64,000 nt of DNA. Source: Acidiphilium multivorum AIU301 (GTDB taxonomy: Bacteria; Pseudomonadota; Alphaproteobacteria; Acetobacterales; Acetobacteraceae). The position numbers and the translations under genes are program-made. Positions within the stretch are counted from its first letter, which is position 1, and every line of letters starts with the position of its first letter. Positions 51,535 to 60,550 of this stretch are shown here, piece after piece. The stretch covers positions 62,001 to 126,000 of the forward strand of contig NC_015178.1 of NCBI RefSeq assembly GCF_000202835.1, in the 5' to 3' direction. The notes below the pieces were generated by a model. It saw only the letters and a list, made by a program, of their open reading frames with translations. It searched no databases and was not told the origin of the DNA.

Positions 51535-53102
51535 GGCATCAATTTCTCGATGCTGGCGACTGGATGACTGGCGATGCGCGCGAGGATGTCGGCGAGCCAT
51601 GCCTGTGGGTCGACGTTGTTCATCTTCGCCGTCGTGATCAGGCTGTACAACATGGCAGCCCTTTGACCACCGCGATCGGAGCCGGCGAATAGCCAGGATT
51701 TTCTGCCCAGAGCAAGGGTGCGCAGGGCACGTTCGGCCGCGTTATTGCTGAGACAAATCCGCCCGTCGATCAGGAACCGGGCAAATGATGACCAACGGTT
51801 CAGCATATAGTCGATCGCCTTCGCCACATCATTGTGGCGCGAGAGTTTGGCGCGCTCGGCACGCATCCAGATCTCGAGTTCAGCGACGAGCGGGGCGCCG
51901 AGTTGCTGGCGCACCGCCAGGCGTTCGGCGGGTGACTGACCGTTGATCGCCCGCTCGATCTCGAACAGCGCATCGATGCGCTGCACCGCGGCCAAGGCCA
52001 TCGGCGCCACGAAGGCGGGGGTTTTACCCTGGGCCTTGCGCTTCGCGTTCTGCGCGATATCGGCCAGCTCGAAGAATTTTCGTCGGGCGTGCGACCAGCA
52101 CGCCGCCTCGATGATCGGTCCAGGAGACCGGTTCAACTCGTAGAGCTTGTTGTAGCCGCCATAGGCATCGGCCTGGAATATGCCGCGGTATCCGGCGAGA
52201 TGGGTTTGCGGATGAACGCCGGCGCGATCACGTGAATAGTAGAACACCGCGCAGGGGGAACCCGATCCGCCGAACGGCCGATCATCACGCACATAAGCCC
52301 ACACGCGCGCCGTATCGGTCTGCCCTCGTGCCATCACCGGCACCGTGGTGTCGTCGCCATGCAGGCGCGCACCCGCGAACACCATCGTCTCGATGTGCTT
52401 GAACACCGGCTCCAGCGCCACGCAGGTAGCACCAATCAGATCGGCCAGGGTCGAGACGCTGAGGTGGATGCCTTCCAGTGCGAACCGTTCGGATTGACGG
52501 TTCAGCGGCTGATGCTGGCCGAATTTATCGTAGGCGATCATCGCGAGCAGGCCGGGGCCGGCAAAAGCGCGTGGAATGGTGTGGAAGGGTGCTGGTTCCT
52601 GACTGATCTTCTCACAATCGCGGCAGGTGAATTTCTCCCGCACATGCTGGATCACCTTGTATTGGCGGGGGATGGATTCCAGCGTCTCGGTCACCGTCTC
52701 GCCGAGCTTGGCGAGCCGCGATCCACCGCAGCAGGCGCACTGGGTCGGGCCTGGCAGGACGACCCGCTCGCGCGGCAGGTGCTCCGGGAAGGGCTGACGC
52801 GACGGGCGCTTGCGGGTGAAGCCGGCGACAGTCGTGGTTTTGGCCTTCGCGGCCACCTGCTCGGCGCGGAGTTCGTCCTCGGTCGCGGTGGTCTCGAGAT
52901 CCTCGAGTTCCAGTTCCATCTGATCAAGCAGCCGCGCCGTGCGTTCCGCCTTGGGACCGTAGAGTGCACGCTTGAGCTTCTCGATCTGCAGCTTCAGATG
53001 CGCGATATAGGCTTCGGTATCGGACCGCCGAGCACGGTCGCCTAGAATGATCGCCTTCAGCGCAGCGATATCATTCGGCAGGGTCGAAGGATCAAGATCC
53101 AT
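51495..53102 (-). CDS. tnpC: IS66 transposase TnpC
   Basis: 535 residues from ATG 53102 (the frame is open to 53156). The N-terminal leucine-zipper-like helix (YIAHLKLQIEKLKRALYG) is followed by the zinc-finger region (CACCGGSRLAKLGE, CRDCEKISQ) and the DDE core: ARLHGDDTTVPVMARG, GIFQADAYGGYNKLYE, ACWSHARRKFFELAD, RICLSNNAAERALRTLALGR. Complete for the family. Confidence 0.95.
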   Translation of the reverse strand: MDLDPSTLPNDIAALKAIILGDRARRSDTEAYIAHLKLQIEKLKRALYGPKAERTARLLDQMELELEDLETTATEDELRAEQVAAKAKTTTVAGFTRKRPSRQPFPEHLPRERVVLPGPTQCACCGGSRLAKLGETVTETLESIPRQYKVIQHVREKFTCRDCEKISQEPAPFHTIPRAFAGPGLLAMIAYDKFGQHQPLNRQSERFALEGIHLSVSTLADLIGATCVALEPVFKHIETMVFAGARLHGDDTTVPVMARGQTDTARVWAYVRDDRPFGGSGSPCAVFYYSRDRAGVHPQTHLAGYRGIFQADAYGGYNKLYELNRSPGPIIEAACWSHARRKFFELADIAQNAKRKAQGKTPAFVAPMALAAVQRIDALFEIERAINGQSPAERLAVRQQLGAPLVAELEIWMRAERAKLSRHNDVAKAIDYMLNRWSSFARFLIDGRICLSNNAAERALRTLALGRKSWLFAGSDRGGQRAAMLYSLITTAKMNNVDPQAWLADILARIASHPVASIEKLMPWNWTPQSRALAA

Positions 53103-53132
53103 GACCCGTATAGAATCATGCGTGGACGGCCC

Positions 53133-53360
53133 ATTGAGTTCAAGTAGGCATTGCAAGCTTTGATGACGGTTCGAAAGCGATCATGCGTTCGGCCTGTGTA
53201 CGCGGCCACATGCCGCCGGCCCAGATGGGTTCCGCGAGCAACATCCAAACACAAGTGCGGCATATTATTTACCGGTGATTCTATCGGATTTTGTTGCTCG
53301 TCGGTTCGACCGATCATCATCTCTTGGTCTGCCCTTAAACTCTCGGCACCGGCGCGCAGA
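53133..53360 (-). ncRNA. Candidate guide (seek/bridge) RNA region of the IS1111-type IS
   Basis: The 228-base noncoding stretch downstream of the transposase occupies the place where IS1111-group elements encode the structured RNA that pairs with donor and target DNA. The call rests on position only; I have not folded it or found the guide loops. The short frame inside it shows no family text. Confidence 0.3.
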
Positions 53361-54377
53361 TCAGGCGGCTACCGGCTGATGCCGATACGCTTCACCACGC
53401 GCCATCATGGCCCAGATGATCCGGGCCATCTTGTTGGCCAGAGCGATCGCCGCGACCTTGCGCGGCCTCCGCTCCAGCAATTGCAACAGCCAAGCGGTCG
53501 CTGATTTGCTGCCTGGTTTAGCGAAGCGGATCACCGCCATCGCCCCGACCACGAGCAACTGCCGCAACCTCTCATTGCCTGCCTTACTTATCTTTCCCAT
53601 ACGATGCTTGCCGCCGGTAGAATGCTCTCGCGGAGTCAGCCCGAGCCACGCTGCAAAATGCCGCCCGGTCTCAAAATTCGCAGGGTTCACGTTGAGCGCC
53701 ATGGTGATCGCGGTGATTGGCCCAACGCCGGGAATCGCGGCGAGGAGCTTGCTGACCGCGTTGGCCTTGTGCTGTTCGAGCAGCTGTCTCTCCAGTGCGT
53801 CGATCTTTGCATCGAGATCCGTCACATGCTGACCCATTTGCTCAAACATCGCCTTTGCAATTGCTGGAATCGCTTCCTCGGCAGACAGGAGAGCAAGCAA
53901 TGCTGTGACGTTCGCACCGCCCTTGGCGGCAACGATGCCAAATTCCGCCGCGTGCCCCCGCAACGCGTTGATCGCCTGGGTTCGTTGATTCACCATGAGT
54001 TCCCGATGCTTCACGATGATCGCTGCCGCTTGCTCATCCACCGATTTGACCGGAACCGTGCGCATGGTCGGGCGGGATGCTGCCTCACTGATCGCTTCTG
54101 CGTCGTTGCGATCATTTTTACTCCGCTTCACGAAGGGCTTCACATATTGCGGTGGGATCAACCTGACCCGGTGGCCCATACCGCCCAACACCCGCCCCCA
54201 GTGGTGCGAGCCGGCACAAGCTTCAAGAACCACCTCCGTCGAAGCCAATTTGACGAAGAACGGTTCAACCTGAGCGCGCCTGATTTCACGCCGCAGTACC
54301 GGGCGCTCCTGCTCATCGACCCCATGGATCGTAAAAACATGCTTGGACGTGTCCATCGAAATACGCTTAAATTTCAT
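53361..54377 (-). CDS. IS110-family transposase (IS1111 type)
   Basis: 338 residues. The N-terminal RuvC-like DEDD domain has ISMDTSKHVFTIHG, VVLEACAGSHHWG and KRSKNDRNDAEAISEAA; the C-terminal Tnp_IS116/110/902 domain has LLAAIPGVGPITAITMA, RHFAAWLGLTPREHSTGGK and KISKAGNERLRQLLVVGA, which includes the serine region. It is complete. It interrupts the interval between IS66 tnpB and tnpC. Confidence 0.94.
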   Translation of the reverse strand: MKFKRISMDTSKHVFTIHGVDEQERPVLRREIRRAQVEPFFVKLASTEVVLEACAGSHHWGRVLGGMGHRVRLIPPQYVKPFVKRSKNDRNDAEAISEAASRPTMRTVPVKSVDEQAAAIIVKHRELMVNQRTQAINALRGHAAEFGIVAAKGGANVTALLALLSAEEAIPAIAKAMFEQMGQHVTDLDAKIDALERQLLEQHKANAVSKLLAAIPGVGPITAITMALNVNPANFETGRHFAAWLGLTPREHSTGGKHRMGKISKAGNERLRQLLVVGAMAVIRFAKPGSKSATAWLLQLLERRPRKVAAIALANKMARIIWAMMARGEAYRHQPVAA

Positions 54378-54520
54378 TAGGCGGCCCTTTCATTAGGTTC
54401 GTTGTTCGACCTTATATTGGCACATTCGATGCCGGTGGGCCGTCCACCCCAACACGAATTTCCAGGGTTTCGCTACAGAAATCCGCTCTGGACCAGGATT
54501 TTCCCCAGAAATCTTCGCGC

Positions 54521-54868
54521 CTACCCGGCCGCTTGCGGCCGCCAGGTTTGTTGTGGATTTCGCCAGTCGATCCCCTCCAGAAGATAACCGATCTGACCAG
54601 CGGTGAGGGACACAACGCCGTCCGCAGTCTGCGGCCAGATAAACCGCCCTCGATCAAGGCGTTTCGAATACAGCGACATCCCCACGCCGTCGTGCCAGAT
54701 CGCCTTGACCAGCAACCCGCCGCGTCCGCGAAAGAAAAAAACATCCCCGCAGAACGGTTCCCGTCCCAGACCTTCTTGCACTTGCAACGCGAGCCCCTTC
54801 ATCCCGCGGCGCATATCCGTATGCCCCGACGCCAGCCAGATCCGCACACCGGCCGAGACCGGGATCAC
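54521..54868 (-). CDS. tnpB: IS66 accessory protein TnpB
   Basis: 115 residues: VRIWLASGHTDMRRGMKGLA, GDVFFFRGRGGLLVKAIWHD, GMSLYSKRLDRGRFIWP and LLEGIDWRNPQQTW are the diagnostic strings of IS66 Orf2/TnpB. The gene starts by overlapping the end of tnpA (four bases). In the intact IS, tnpC would follow closely, but the IS110-type insertion now separates them by about 1.4 kb. Confidence 0.95.
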   Translation of the reverse strand: MIPVSAGVRIWLASGHTDMRRGMKGLALQVQEGLGREPFCGDVFFFRGRGGLLVKAIWHDGVGMSLYSKRLDRGRFIWPQTADGVVSLTAGQIGYLLEGIDWRNPQQTWRPQAAG

Positions 54869-55290
54869 CGCCGCACCGCCGTCATCACCCGACGCAGGGC
54901 GGCAACCCCAACTCCATCATCAACCCGAACACACGTCCCGTCCGGCAGCACGATCTCGATCCGGCTCGCATCGGATCGCGTGGCTCGCCTCTGCGACATC
55001 GGATCAACGCTCGCGTCGTTCACCGAAGCTGACTTGCCTGCCGCCCGCGGCATCGACAGTGCCGCACTCGCCATTACCCGCACCGGAATGAATTCTGGTA
55101 CCATCGGCACCGGCACCAACTCACCGCGCCGAACCTGGCCGCGCCACTTCCACAATTGCCCTCTCGAAATCTCGTGCCGCCGTGCAACCAGCGCAAACAC
55201 CGCACCCGGCGCCTCAGCCTCCGCCACAATCCGCAGCTTGTCCTCATCCCGCCAGCGGCGCCGGCGCTCTACCCCCGTGATAATCTCCAT
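54865..55290 (-). CDS. tnpA: IS66 accessory protein TnpA
   Basis: 141 residues from ATG 55290. A helix-turn-helix of the IS3/IS66 Orf1 type (RRRRWRDEDKLRIVAEAEAP, FALVARRHEISRGQLWKWR) is followed by a variable linker and a C-terminal IEIVLPDGTCVRVDDGVG segment. First gene of the IS66 operon; coupled to tnpB by a four-base overlap. Confidence 0.92.
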   Translation of the reverse strand: MEIITGVERRRRWRDEDKLRIVAEAEAPGAVFALVARRHEISRGQLWKWRGQVRRGELVPVPMVPEFIPVRVMASAALSMPRAAGKSASVNDASVDPMSQRRATRSDASRIEIVLPDGTCVRVDDGVGVAALRRVMTAVRR

Positions 55291-55619
55291 CCGCCCGCCG
55301 CCCCTTACCATGAATCAGCTCGTAGCAGCGCTTTTATGTACGCCTCCTTGCCGTACCGGCAGACGGTTCACACCGGATGGATACGACTCACATTTTCTGC
55401 AGGCGACGCTCATGCGCCGACAACCCGCGCCTGAAGCAGGTCAGGTTTCGCGCGCCCGTACATCTGTCGCTTGATAAGCTTAGTACAGATAATCTTCCCG
55501 AAATTCGGCCGGCCGCTGCGCTGCGGCCAGGCCATTTATTTCCGGCGGCCTGAGATGGCCGAACGGGTGGGCGAGAATCGATTTGCTGGCAAAAGCCACG
55601 CGAGCTAGTCGCCTGTGAA

Positions 55620-56354
55620 CTATGTGATCTGGCGGTGGGCGAAGCCGAGGCTTGGTGAGCGGTTTGTGGCAGAGAGCCATGCGACGAGGGCACAAAGAAG
55701 CCTGATCAGCCATCTGCGGAGGAGGCGGAGGTTGTGGCCGACGCCGGCGAGGACGGCGTTGATGGCATCACCGTCGACGCCGAGCAGGAAGTTTCGCCCC
55801 AGATGGCCATCGGTCTTCATGTGGCCGATGACGGGTTCGATGGCTGTGCGTCGGCGCAACTCGCGGCGGATGGTGGGGGTGATGCCGCGTTTCTGGCGGG
55901 AGATGAAGATCCTTCTGCCCTCGGCTTCGACGCTGTGGCCGCGATAGCCGCGGTCGACATAGGCGCGGGCGACGGCAACGCCGGTGATCCGCTCGACCTG
56001 CTCGATCTGGCCGGCCAGGGTGTGGCCCTCATAGGGATTTCCCGGCCGGCTCTGCATGCCGAGAACGAACTGACCGCCGGGTGCGGCGGCGTTGGTGGTG
56101 GCGATGGAGACCTTCACGCCGAATTCGAAGCGCGTCCTGGCCTTGCCCTTGCCGATGCACTCAACCTCGGGCGCGTGCAGGGAATAGAGCTTGTCGGCAC
56201 CGCGATCGGAGCGCTTCTGGCGAAGCAGGCGATTGATCAGGCCCAGCGTTTCGGCGAACGTGGCCTTCGCTTCAGCGTTGCCTGCGATCTTGCGGGTGAT
56301 GTCACGAGCCAGCCGGCCCAGCCAGGTCCGCAGCTTGCGCACGCGAGCCTCGGC
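55620..56354 (-). pseudogene. IS5-family transposase, 3' part (split by IS21)
   Basis: From 56346 the frame reads AEARVRKLRTWLGRLARDIT and continues RFEFGVKVSIATTNAAAPGG, VAVARAYVDRGYRGHSVEAE, RTAIEPVIGHMKTDGHLGRN to the stop at 55620. It holds the second Asp and Glu of the DDE triad. Bases 56347-56354 are the left copy of the IS21 target duplication. Joined to 60551-61191 it gives 455 residues in frame. Confidence 0.88.
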
Positions 56355-56377
56355 TGCGCATTCCGGTGATGATGAAC

Positions 56378-56440
56378 GGTCAATCCGTTCGATCGTGAAC
56401 ATCGATTCCGGCGATCATGAACACCTGCTCGCTCTGGCCT
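56378..56440. repeat. IS21 left multiple terminal repeats
   Basis: Successive motifs ATGAACGG-CAATCCG, GTGAACATCGATTCCG and ATGAACAC at about 20-base spacing, complementary in design to the right-end repeats. In IS21 such repeats are binding sites for the IstA transposase. Confidence 0.55.
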
Positions 56441-56523
56441 GAACGGGGCCTGACGGGCGGCCGGCGGTCATGGTGGATCGCTGCCACTGACGGTTGCGCC
56501 GTCTCATTTTTCCGTGGGGTTCG

Positions 56524-57279
56524 TCAAGCGCCCTGATCGGATTGTGTGGTGACGGCGTGACGCTTGCGCAGGCTCGGTCCCTTCAGTTCGATGCGATGGG
56601 CGCGGTGCACGACGCGGTCCAGGATCGCATCTCCCAGGGTGGGATCCCCCACCAGGTCATGCCAGCGATTCACGGGCACCTGGCTGGTCACCAGCAGGGA
56701 GCCCTTTTCACAACGATCATCAACGATTTCCAGTAGGTCGCGGCGCTGCTCGGCGGTCAGGGGCTCGGGTCCCCAATCATCGATGATGAGCAGGCGGGTG
56801 CGTTCAAGGGCCGCCAACATCCGGGGCAATCTTCCTTCGCCGCGCGCCGTCGCGAGTTCGGCAAAGAGGCGTGGCGCCCGCCGATAGAGGACCGAGAAGC
56901 CCTCCCGGCACGCCTTGTGGCCGAGCGCGCAGGCGAGCCATGACTTGCCCACGCCGGTCGGGCCGCTGATGACCAGATGCTGGCTGTGCGAGATCCATTC
57001 GCAACCGGCAAGTTTGTGGAACAGGGCTCGGTCCAGACCGCGCGGTGTCCGGAAGTCAGTATCCTCGACAACCGCATTCTGGCGCAGCCGCGCCTGGCTC
57101 AGCCTGCGGGCGAGGCGCTTGTTGTCCCGGCTGGTCGCCTCACGGTCGACCAGCAACCCGAGCCAATCCTCGCGGGTCAGATCGTCAGCCGCCGATTGGT
57201 TCTGCATCTCGATGAACGCGTCGGCCATTGCCGTCAGGCCGAGGCCGCGCAGGCGCTCCACCATGGGATGGATCAGCAT
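56524..57279 (-). CDS. istB: IS21 ATP-binding protein IstB
   Basis: 251 residues of the AAA+/DnaC-like helper ATPases. Walker A is SGPTGVGKSWLACALGH near residue 105, and Walker B is TRLLIIDDWGPEPL near residue 165, followed by the sensor region LLVTSQVPVNRWHDLVGDPT. It starts 11 bases after the istA stop. Intact, although its partner istA is broken. Confidence 0.95.
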   Translation of the reverse strand: MLIHPMVERLRGLGLTAMADAFIEMQNQSAADDLTREDWLGLLVDREATSRDNKRLARRLSQARLRQNAVVEDTDFRTPRGLDRALFHKLAGCEWISHSQHLVISGPTGVGKSWLACALGHKACREGFSVLYRRAPRLFAELATARGEGRLPRMLAALERTRLLIIDDWGPEPLTAEQRRDLLEIVDDRCEKGSLLVTSQVPVNRWHDLVGDPTLGDAILDRVVHRAHRIELKGPSLRKRHAVTTQSDQGA

Positions 57280-57290
57280 CTTGTTTCCTT

Positions 57291-57779
57291 TCAGTGATAG
57301 TAGCCGGGGCCACGGATGTTCTCGTGGAACAGGCTGGGTTGTTCGGTCTTGTCCGTGGTCTTCCTCCCCTGAGCATTCTTCAGGATCGCAGCGACCGAGC
57401 CGTAGGAGCGGGTTCCGAGTGCCAAGGCACGGGCGCAGGCGGCATCCAGCCGCTCGGGGTCGTAGCGCTTTGCCAATCCGAGGATGCCAATGCAGGAGCG
57501 GAACCCCTGTTCGGGATGCGGGCGCGAGCGCAGGATGATTTCGACCAGGGCGGCGGTGTCGTCACCGACCGCAGTGGCTTCGCGCAATATCCGTTCGTGG
57601 GTCCAATCGCGATAGCGCCGATGCGAACTCGGCATGTGATCCGCGATTGTGGTCGGCCGGTGCTGGCAGAAGCTGCGCTGGTGCGTGGCCACCAGCTTGC
57701 CCCGGTGGAAGATTTCCACCGTCTTCGCCGTGATCCGTGCCTCTACTGTTTCGCGGATCAACCGGAACGGCACCGAGTA
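57291..57779 (-). pseudogene. istA: IstA transposase, C-terminal part (split by IS110)
   Basis: From 57779 the frame reads YSVPFRLIRETVEARITAKT, VEIFHRGKLVATHQRSF and ends with a Lys/Arg-rich domain (RYRDWTHERILREA, GILGLAKRYDPERLDAAC). The preceding part of the open frame comes from the IS110 insert. Joined to 59294 it restores DKHFYSVP and a 506-residue IstA. Confidence 0.88.
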
Positions 57780-57819
57780 CGGATGATGTTGACCATCAAA
57801 ATCCGAGGCCGGCTGGCAG

Positions 57820-59055
57820 CTATTTTGGGTCGTCTCCCTGTCTGGGGCTCCGGCCAGGCTTTCGTGGCCCAGTTGGTTGCCAACCACTTACCACGCGTTC
57901 ATAAGCGCGTTCGGATTGCTCAAGCCTTGCCCGCTCTTCGGCTCTCGTAATCGGGTTGTGATACCGTCCGGCGATCCCACGGCGCCCGCGCTGCTGCGGC
58001 CGGCCGGCGCGGAGTTCGACGGCTCTGCGTTTGCGGCCTACCAGGCTTGGGCGAGCAAAAACATATTCCTCCTCGCGATGAAGAACATGCCAAATGATGA
58101 CCGCGAGCTTTCTGGCGGTTGCGACAGCAGCAATCTGGCTCCCCCGCCGCGCCATCACCCTCATGAAAAACGACCTTAATGGCCCTGGGGCTCGGGATGC
58201 TGCCCACGCGGCCTCCACGAGCAGTGACCGGGCCAGATTAGCGCCTCGTTTGGTGATGCGACCATGCCGCGCGGGGCCGTTGCCCGATTGCCGAACGCTG
58301 GGGTTGAGCCCGAAGTAGCTCACCAGCTTCTCAGACGACTCAAAGCGCTTGTGGTCCCCGATAACCGCCAGGAGCCCGAGTCCCGAGACCATGTCGATCC
58401 CGGTGATCGTTATCATCCGTTGCAATCTGACGTCGTTGACTGCCTGGGTCGCCAGATCGCGATCCAAGGCAGCCAGATCGGCGGCCAGTCGATCCAACTC
58501 TCGAAAACCACGTTCCACGGCCTCCCGGTCGCCCTCAGGCAGATTTTGCGTCCCGAGCCACTTCTTGCCGGTAGCAGTAAACAGATCCGAGAAGGGGCAT
58601 TGCACGATCAAGTTGGAATGGAGGATCGCGTGCACCTCGTTCTTCAAACGAGTGCGATGACGTACCAGCTGCGACCGACGGGAGAACTTTCGTCGCAGGA
58701 TCTCGGTTTCCTGATCGGGGATCCAGACTTGCGGCAGAAAGCCTGTTGCCTGCAACTGGGCAAGCACACCTGCATCGATCTTGTCGGTCTTGATTTTCGC
58801 ATCCGCGATAAGCCTCACCTGCAGCGGGTTCGCCACCACGATCTTGCCAACCATCGGGCGCAGGACACGAACGACGGCAAAGGTGTTTGCCGTCGCCTCA
58901 AGAACGATCTCGTCGCTTGGCAGAAGTCGCCGCCCAAAGGCAGTCAGGCTGTCGCGGTCGAGTTGAACGCGCCCCATCTGGGTGTAATTTCCACCATCGA
59001 GTGCTACCGCTTGCGCGAAGTCACGATGGATATCCAGTCCAATAACACGCGGCAC
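57820..59055 (-). CDS. IS110-family transposase
   Basis: 411 residues. DEDD domain: RVIGLDIHRDFAQAVALDGG, VLEATANTFAVVRVLRP, AKIKTDKIDAGVLAQLQ. C-terminal domain: RMITITGIDMVSGLGLLAVI, KLVSYFGLNPSVRQSGNG, GRITKRGANLARSLLVEAAW with the serine region. A long Arg-rich tail (RRAVELRAGRPQQRGRRGIA) is unusual. Complete and probably active. Confidence 0.93.
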   Translation of the reverse strand: MPRVIGLDIHRDFAQAVALDGGNYTQMGRVQLDRDSLTAFGRRLLPSDEIVLEATANTFAVVRVLRPMVGKIVVANPLQVRLIADAKIKTDKIDAGVLAQLQATGFLPQVWIPDQETEILRRKFSRRSQLVRHRTRLKNEVHAILHSNLIVQCPFSDLFTATGKKWLGTQNLPEGDREAVERGFRELDRLAADLAALDRDLATQAVNDVRLQRMITITGIDMVSGLGLLAVIGDHKRFESSEKLVSYFGLNPSVRQSGNGPARHGRITKRGANLARSLLVEAAWAASRAPGPLRSFFMRVMARRGSQIAAVATARKLAVIIWHVLHREEEYVFARPSLVGRKRRAVELRAGRPQQRGRRGIAGRYHNPITRAEERARLEQSERAYERVVSGWQPTGPRKPGRSPRQGDDPK

Positions 59056-59293
59056 CGTTTACCTCCTTCTCCTTCGCGCACGACGGTGGGCAACACGACA
59101 ATTACGGATTCGCGCTCGCAGCGCATCCAGGTCAGTCGCAGGGGCGGCCAGATAAAAGAACGAGCTCTCAGCTCAGACTCAGTTGCGGCCTACCCACCTC
59201 CGTGCTCCCGATGCCCCTGTCCTGGATGAGCGCATCATATCGCAGGGTGTGACCCTGCGCAGAACGGTGACATCATCCCCATCATGCCTGATA
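59056..59293 (-). ncRNA. Candidate bridge RNA region of the IS110 element
   Basis: The 238 noncoding bases 5' of the transposase occupy the place where IS110-group elements encode their bridge RNA. Short hairpin-like strings are present (for example GGGTGTGACCC and GAGCTCTCAGCTC on the plus strand). Guide loops matching the istA target were not demonstrated by eye. Confidence 0.35.
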
Positions 59294-60325
59294 AAAGTGC
59301 TTGTCGATCTCGACATGGTAATCGAGGTTCACGCGGCAGCGCTTCCAGTCCGCGTATTCGTAAGGCGTGGGCGGCAGTGGTTGCAGGGCCGGGCGGTCGA
59401 GCTGCTCATAGAGCGCCCGCCGGTTGGTGCCCCAGCCGCGCATCGGTCGATCGTTCACCTGATCGACCAATTCGCGAATCGCCTGGTTCAATTCAGCCAG
59501 CGAGAAGAAGCGGCGGTTGCGCAGCCGTGCCAGGATCCAGCGCTGGACCACCTGCACGCCGACCTCGGCCTTCGCCTTGTCCCGCGGCTTGTAGGGCCGC
59601 GCCGGAATGATCGCGGTGCCGTAATGCGCCGCCATGTCGGCGTAGGTGCGGTTCACCGTCGGCTCATAAAAGCACGCGCGCGTGATCCCCGCGCGCAGAT
59701 TGTCGCTGACGATCTGCCGCGGCGTGCCGCCAATCGCGGTCAACGCGTTAACGTGCGCGCCGATCCAGTCCGCCAGCCCCTGGCTCCAGGTCGCTTCGGC
59801 GTAGATGAAGCTCGAGGCACCGAGTACGGCAACGAAGATTTCGGCCCGCCGGATCTCCCCGCTCGCCCCATCGATCACTTCCATGGCGTGGCCAGCGAAG
59901 TCGACGAACAGCCGCTCTCCCGCCATATGTACCTGGCGCAGCGTCGGCTTCAGACGACCCAGCCATTCCCGGTAGAGATCGCAAAACCAGGAGTAGCTGA
60001 ACCCGTCCAGGCCGCCGGCGCCAGCCCGGTATTCTTCCCACAGCAGCGACAGCGTCACATTCGGCCGGCGCAATTCACGATGCACCGCCGCCCAATCCGG
60101 CACCGGCCGGCGGTCCGGCGCAACATCCGGCAGCGGCGGATATAGCAGCGTCTCAAGCTGCGCGTCGCCAAGGTCTTCAGGCAGAGGCCAATTCAATCCC
60201 GCCAGCCGCGCCCGGCTCAGGTAACTGTTCACAGCTCCTACGCTCAGACCCGTACTACCCGCAATCGCTCGCTGGCTCAGTCCCTGCGCAAATCGCAGCC
60301 GCAAAACATCACGTATCTTCCGCAT
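59294..60325 (-). pseudogene. istA: IstA transposase, N-terminal part (split by IS110)
   Basis: From ATG 60325 (GGGAGAG in front; ATG 60352 is the alternative) the frame reads MRKIRDVLRLRFAQGLSQRA and GLSVGAVNSYLSRARLAG (helix-turn-helix), then the DDE core: AGERLFVDFAGHAMEV, GTPRQIVSDNLRAGITRACF, PYKPRDKAKAEVGVQVVQRW. It runs into the IS110 insert after residue DKHF and stops at 59282. Confidence 0.9.
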
Positions 60326-60424
60326 CGACAATCTCTCTCCCGGCATTCCCATCCCTCGCTGCTCAGCAAAGGATCGGGATTACCCCTGGTTGAAGACTAT
60401 CAGCAGCGGCGCCCCACCATCGCA

Positions 60425-60550
60425 CTCCAGGACACGTTCATGAGCACCCGAACCGGTGTTCACGATCCGCCGGAATCCGCGTTCATGATCAACCGGATTA
60501 GGCGTTCACAATCAAACGGAATCGATGTTCACAATCAACCGGAACGCGCA
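60425..60550. repeat. IS21 right multiple terminal repeats
   Basis: Four to five tandem motifs of about 22-23 bases: GTTCACGATCCGCCGGAAT, GTTCATGATCAACCGGATTA, GTTCACAATCAAACGGAATC, GTTCACAATCAACCGGAACG, ending at the IS border. They match the IstA-binding repeat layout of IS21. Confidence 0.75.

Larger units (their letters stand above)
53122..54447 (-). mobile_element. IS110/IS1111-type IS inserted in IS66
   Basis: A perfect 11-base inverted repeat, GTGGACGGCCC (53122-53132) and GGGCCGTCCAC (54437-54447), encloses an IS110-family transposase. Subterminal repeats of this size are typical of the IS1111 group, whose real ends lie a few bases further out. Noncoding DNA is long on the 3' side of the gene (228 bases) and short on the 5' side (59), as in IS1111. 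Confidence 0.75.
51245..55380 (-). mobile_element. IS66-family element interrupted by an IS110-type IS
   Basis: The element carries tnpA, tnpB and tnpC in IS66 order on the minus strand plus a small downstream gene. A 9-base inverted repeat, CCATCCGGT (51245-51253) and ACCGGATGG (55372-55380), with wider partial similarity, probably belongs to its ends. An IS110/IS1111-type IS sits between tnpB and tnpC (about 53122-54447). All three transposition genes are otherwise uninterrupted. Confidence 0.75.
57780..59293 (-). mobile_element. IS110-family element inserted in istA
   Basis: Removing 57780-59293 (1514 bp) restores the istA frame exactly (DKHFYSVP), which fixes the borders to within a base or two. 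Subterminal inverted repeats GGATGATGT (57781-57789) and ACATCATCC (59270-59278) are visible. No target duplication is needed, as is usual for IS110. Noncoding DNA is long on the 5' side (238 bases) and short on the 3' side (40), the reverse of the IS1111-type copy at 53122. Confidence 0.85.
56355..60550 (-). mobile_element. IS21-family element split by an IS110 element
   Basis: Ends TGCGCATTCCGGTGATGATG (from 56355) and, read inward from 60550, TGCGCGTTCCGGTTGATTG. Both begin with TG as in IS21. The 8-base target GCCTCGGC is duplicated at 56347-56354 and 60551-60558. It carries istA and istB; removal of the inner IS110 element leaves about 2.68 kb. Tandem terminal repeats are seen at both ends. 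Confidence 0.93.

Noticed and set aside
53057-53320. 87-residue minus-strand open frame
   Set aside because: Spans the IS66/IS1111 junction and the noncoding end where a guide RNA is expected; no family text.
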